Assembly (NCBI RefSeq): GCF_034343125.1
Contig: NZ_CP139957.1
Span: 2,724,001 to 2,788,000 of the forward strand
DNA: 64,000 nucleotides
Direction of reading: 5' to 3'
Origin: Caldicellulosiruptor danielii
GTDB taxonomy: Bacteria; Bacillota; Thermoanaerobacteria; Caldicellulosiruptorales; Caldicellulosiruptoraceae
Position 1 is the first letter of the stretch. The number at the start of each line of letters is the position of its first letter. The notes beneath the pieces are model-generated. The model worked only from the letters and a program-made list of their open reading frames with translations. It was not told the origin of the DNA and ran no database searches. The position numbers and the translations under genes were made by a program. Below, one piece after another: positions 62,845 to 64,000 of this stretch.

Positions 62845-63231
62845 TTAAAAATCTATTTCAATTTTACCTTCGCTGTTAACCTCAAACCTTTTTATTTTCA
62901 CTCCCTTTATACTTCTTTCCAGCAGTTTTTGAAGGTCTATTTCAAGCCTGTCTTTAAAAAGTTGTATACCCTCAATATTCTCATTTTTCAATTTCCCAAG
63001 CAAAAATCCATATACAATGAGGTTTTTAGAAGGGTCAAACAATATTGAGAGTTTATTTTCTGCTGTTGTTATTGTAAGCTTTAAAGATATCTCGGGCAAA
63101 AACGCCGCAGGTTTTACCCCTACTATCACCTCATTTTTGTCTACCTCAACCTTTGTAATAATATCCGGTATCTTGACATTTTTAAGAAGAATATCCATCA
63201 GTTCTTTTACTTCAAGTGCAACAAACCCCAC
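62845..63231 (-). CDS. Uncharacterised protein
   Basis: The protein has 128 residues from GTG 63231 behind GAGGGGAG. Alternating beta-strand pattern (VIVGVKPAAFLPEISLKLTI, VKIKRFEVNSEGKIEID) with one helix; no cysteines, signal peptide or membrane segment. No family recognised. It is convergent with spoVS, and 156 bases separate it from the EAL gene's stop. Confidence 0.6.
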   Translation of the reverse strand: MGFVALEVKELMDILLKNVKIPDIITKVEVDKNEVIVGVKPAAFLPEISLKLTITTAENKLSILFDPSKNLIVYGFLLGKLKNENIEGIQLFKDRLEIDLQKLLERSIKGVKIKRFEVNSEGKIEIDF

Positions 63232-63387
63232 AGAAAAACTCCCCTCTTTTCAGGTAGCTTTTGTGTTTTGCAAAAAGAGTCCTTATATAATTTTTATATA
63301 CCCACAATGGGTTTTGATTAAAGTCAAATTTTTTGCGAAAATTGAAAATAAAAAAGAAACTGCATTCTGGCAGCCTCTATAAATCTT

Positions 63388-64000
63388 TTAAACAATTATT
63401 TTTCTTGCTATCAAAAGCTTTTCAATCTCAGTTTTAGGCAGAGGCTTTGAAAATAGATACCCTTGCGCAAAGTCGCATCCAACTTCCTTTAAAATCTCAA
63501 GCTCCTTTTTTGTTTCAACACCCTCTGCTACAACTTTGAGGTCAAGCTTGTGAGCCATCAAGATTATACCCTCAACAATTGCCCTGTTCTCTTTTGAATT
63601 CTCAAGCTCTGTGATAAAACTTCTGTCTATCTTCACACCGCCAATTGGAAGTCTTTTTAAATAAATCAGCGACGAATACCCCGTACCAAAATCGTCAATT
63701 AAAAACTTTATTCCCATCTGACATAAAAAACTTAAAATCCTTAGTGATACATCAAAGTTTTCAACAGCGCCTGTCTCTGTTATTTCAAACGAAATTTTTG
63801 TCGGGTCGATGCTATATCGTTCAATGAGCTTTTGGACCATGTTCTCAAAAAACTTGGTTTTGAACTGCCGTGCAGATAAGTTTATCGCCAAGTGCAGATA
63901 GTCAATGCCCTTTTTCTCCCACTCTTTCATATCTAAAAAAGCCTTTTCTATCACCATCTCACCAATTTTTACTATAAACCCGCTCTCTTCTGCAACAGGA
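63388..64000 (-). CDS. EAL-domain cyclic-di-GMP phosphodiesterase, C-terminal part (cut by window edge)
   Basis: The frame is open to the right edge (PVAEESGFI...), so the N-terminus and the EAL tripeptide itself are outside. Visible conserved blocks: LAINLSARQF (metal-binding N), FEITETG, DDFGTGYSSLIYLKRLP, KIDRSFI, VAEGVET and CDFAQGYLFSKPLP, so all later catalytic residues are present and the enzyme is probably active in cleaving c-di-GMP. Confidence 0.92.
   Translation of the reverse strand, partial: PVAEESGFIVKIGEMVIEKAFLDMKEWEKKGIDYLHLAINLSARQFKTKFFENMVQKLIERYSIDPTKISFEITETGAVENFDVSLRILSFLCQMGIKFLIDDFGTGYSSLIYLKRLPIGGVKIDRSFITELENSKENRAIVEGIILMAHKLDLKVVAEGVETKKELEILKEVGCDFAQGYLFSKPLPKTEIEKLLIARKIIV

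Overview
The window looks like part of the chromosome of a low-GC thermophilic Bacillota, most likely Caldicellulosiruptor or a close relative. This is inferred from three things: AT-rich DNA, the CRISPR repeat type (GTTTGTAGCC...GATTGAAAC), and a large defence island beside hemicellulose genes (GH10 xylanase, SGNH/SASA esterase, CE4 deacetylase) and leftover spoVA/spoVS genes. I could not run a database search, so the genus is an inference.

Positions 1-5.8 kb hold the edge of a decaying type III locus on the minus strand: the N-terminal HD part of a Csm1-type Cas10 cut by the window edge, a rhomboid remnant, an intact CARF-HEPN Csx1-family protein, a Cas6-like protein lacking its glycine-rich loop, a second Csx1-family gene broken by three frameshifts, and a DUF1848 protein.

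Positions 6-45.8 kb are a CRISPR island built from a repeating layout: leader, CRISPR array, terminator, rpn nuclease gene, terminator, next leader, next array. All five rpn (PD-(D/E)XK, YhgA/Rpn-type) genes lie between a CRISPR end and a new CRISPR leader. There are two leader types (L1, six copies; L2, three copies), both sharing a GTCGAC block, and at least seven of the nine copies carry a clear sigma-A promoter with 17-bp spacing. The arrays carry about 44, 5, 16, 58 and 7+4 (fading) repeats, plus mini-arrays of one or two repeats. Two cas operons sit between these units. One is a complete type I-B set without cas6 (cas4-cas1-cas2-cas8b-cas7-cas5-cas3, plus strand). The other is a type III-D-like operon (cas6, HD-less cas10, several Csm3-like RAMPs, csx10-like, Csm2-like, an unknown small gene, a CARF protein with a RelE-like tail; minus strand). 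The single intact Cas6 probably processes crRNA for both systems.

Positions 41-47.7 kb are a decay zone with a second DUF1848 gene, a heavily lesioned methyltransferase-like gene, the fifth rpn, small unrecognised ORFs and an IS30-family element with long direct repeats. Positions 47.9-53.6 kb hold a xylan-degradation cluster and a secreted SLH/transglutaminase-like protein. From 53.8 kb on come housekeeping genes: bioY with a likely BirA operator, recD2, a DUF1659/DUF2922/YvrJ group, spoVAC-spoVAD-spoVAE, an unknown three-gene operon with apparent ATT starts, spoVS and a partial EAL-domain protein.

Many genes (csx1, rpn, bioY, spoVAD, the SLH protein and others) carry single-base indels, often in homopolymers. 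Some may be sequencing errors; others, such as the methyltransferase-like gene with a nonsense codon, look like true decay.
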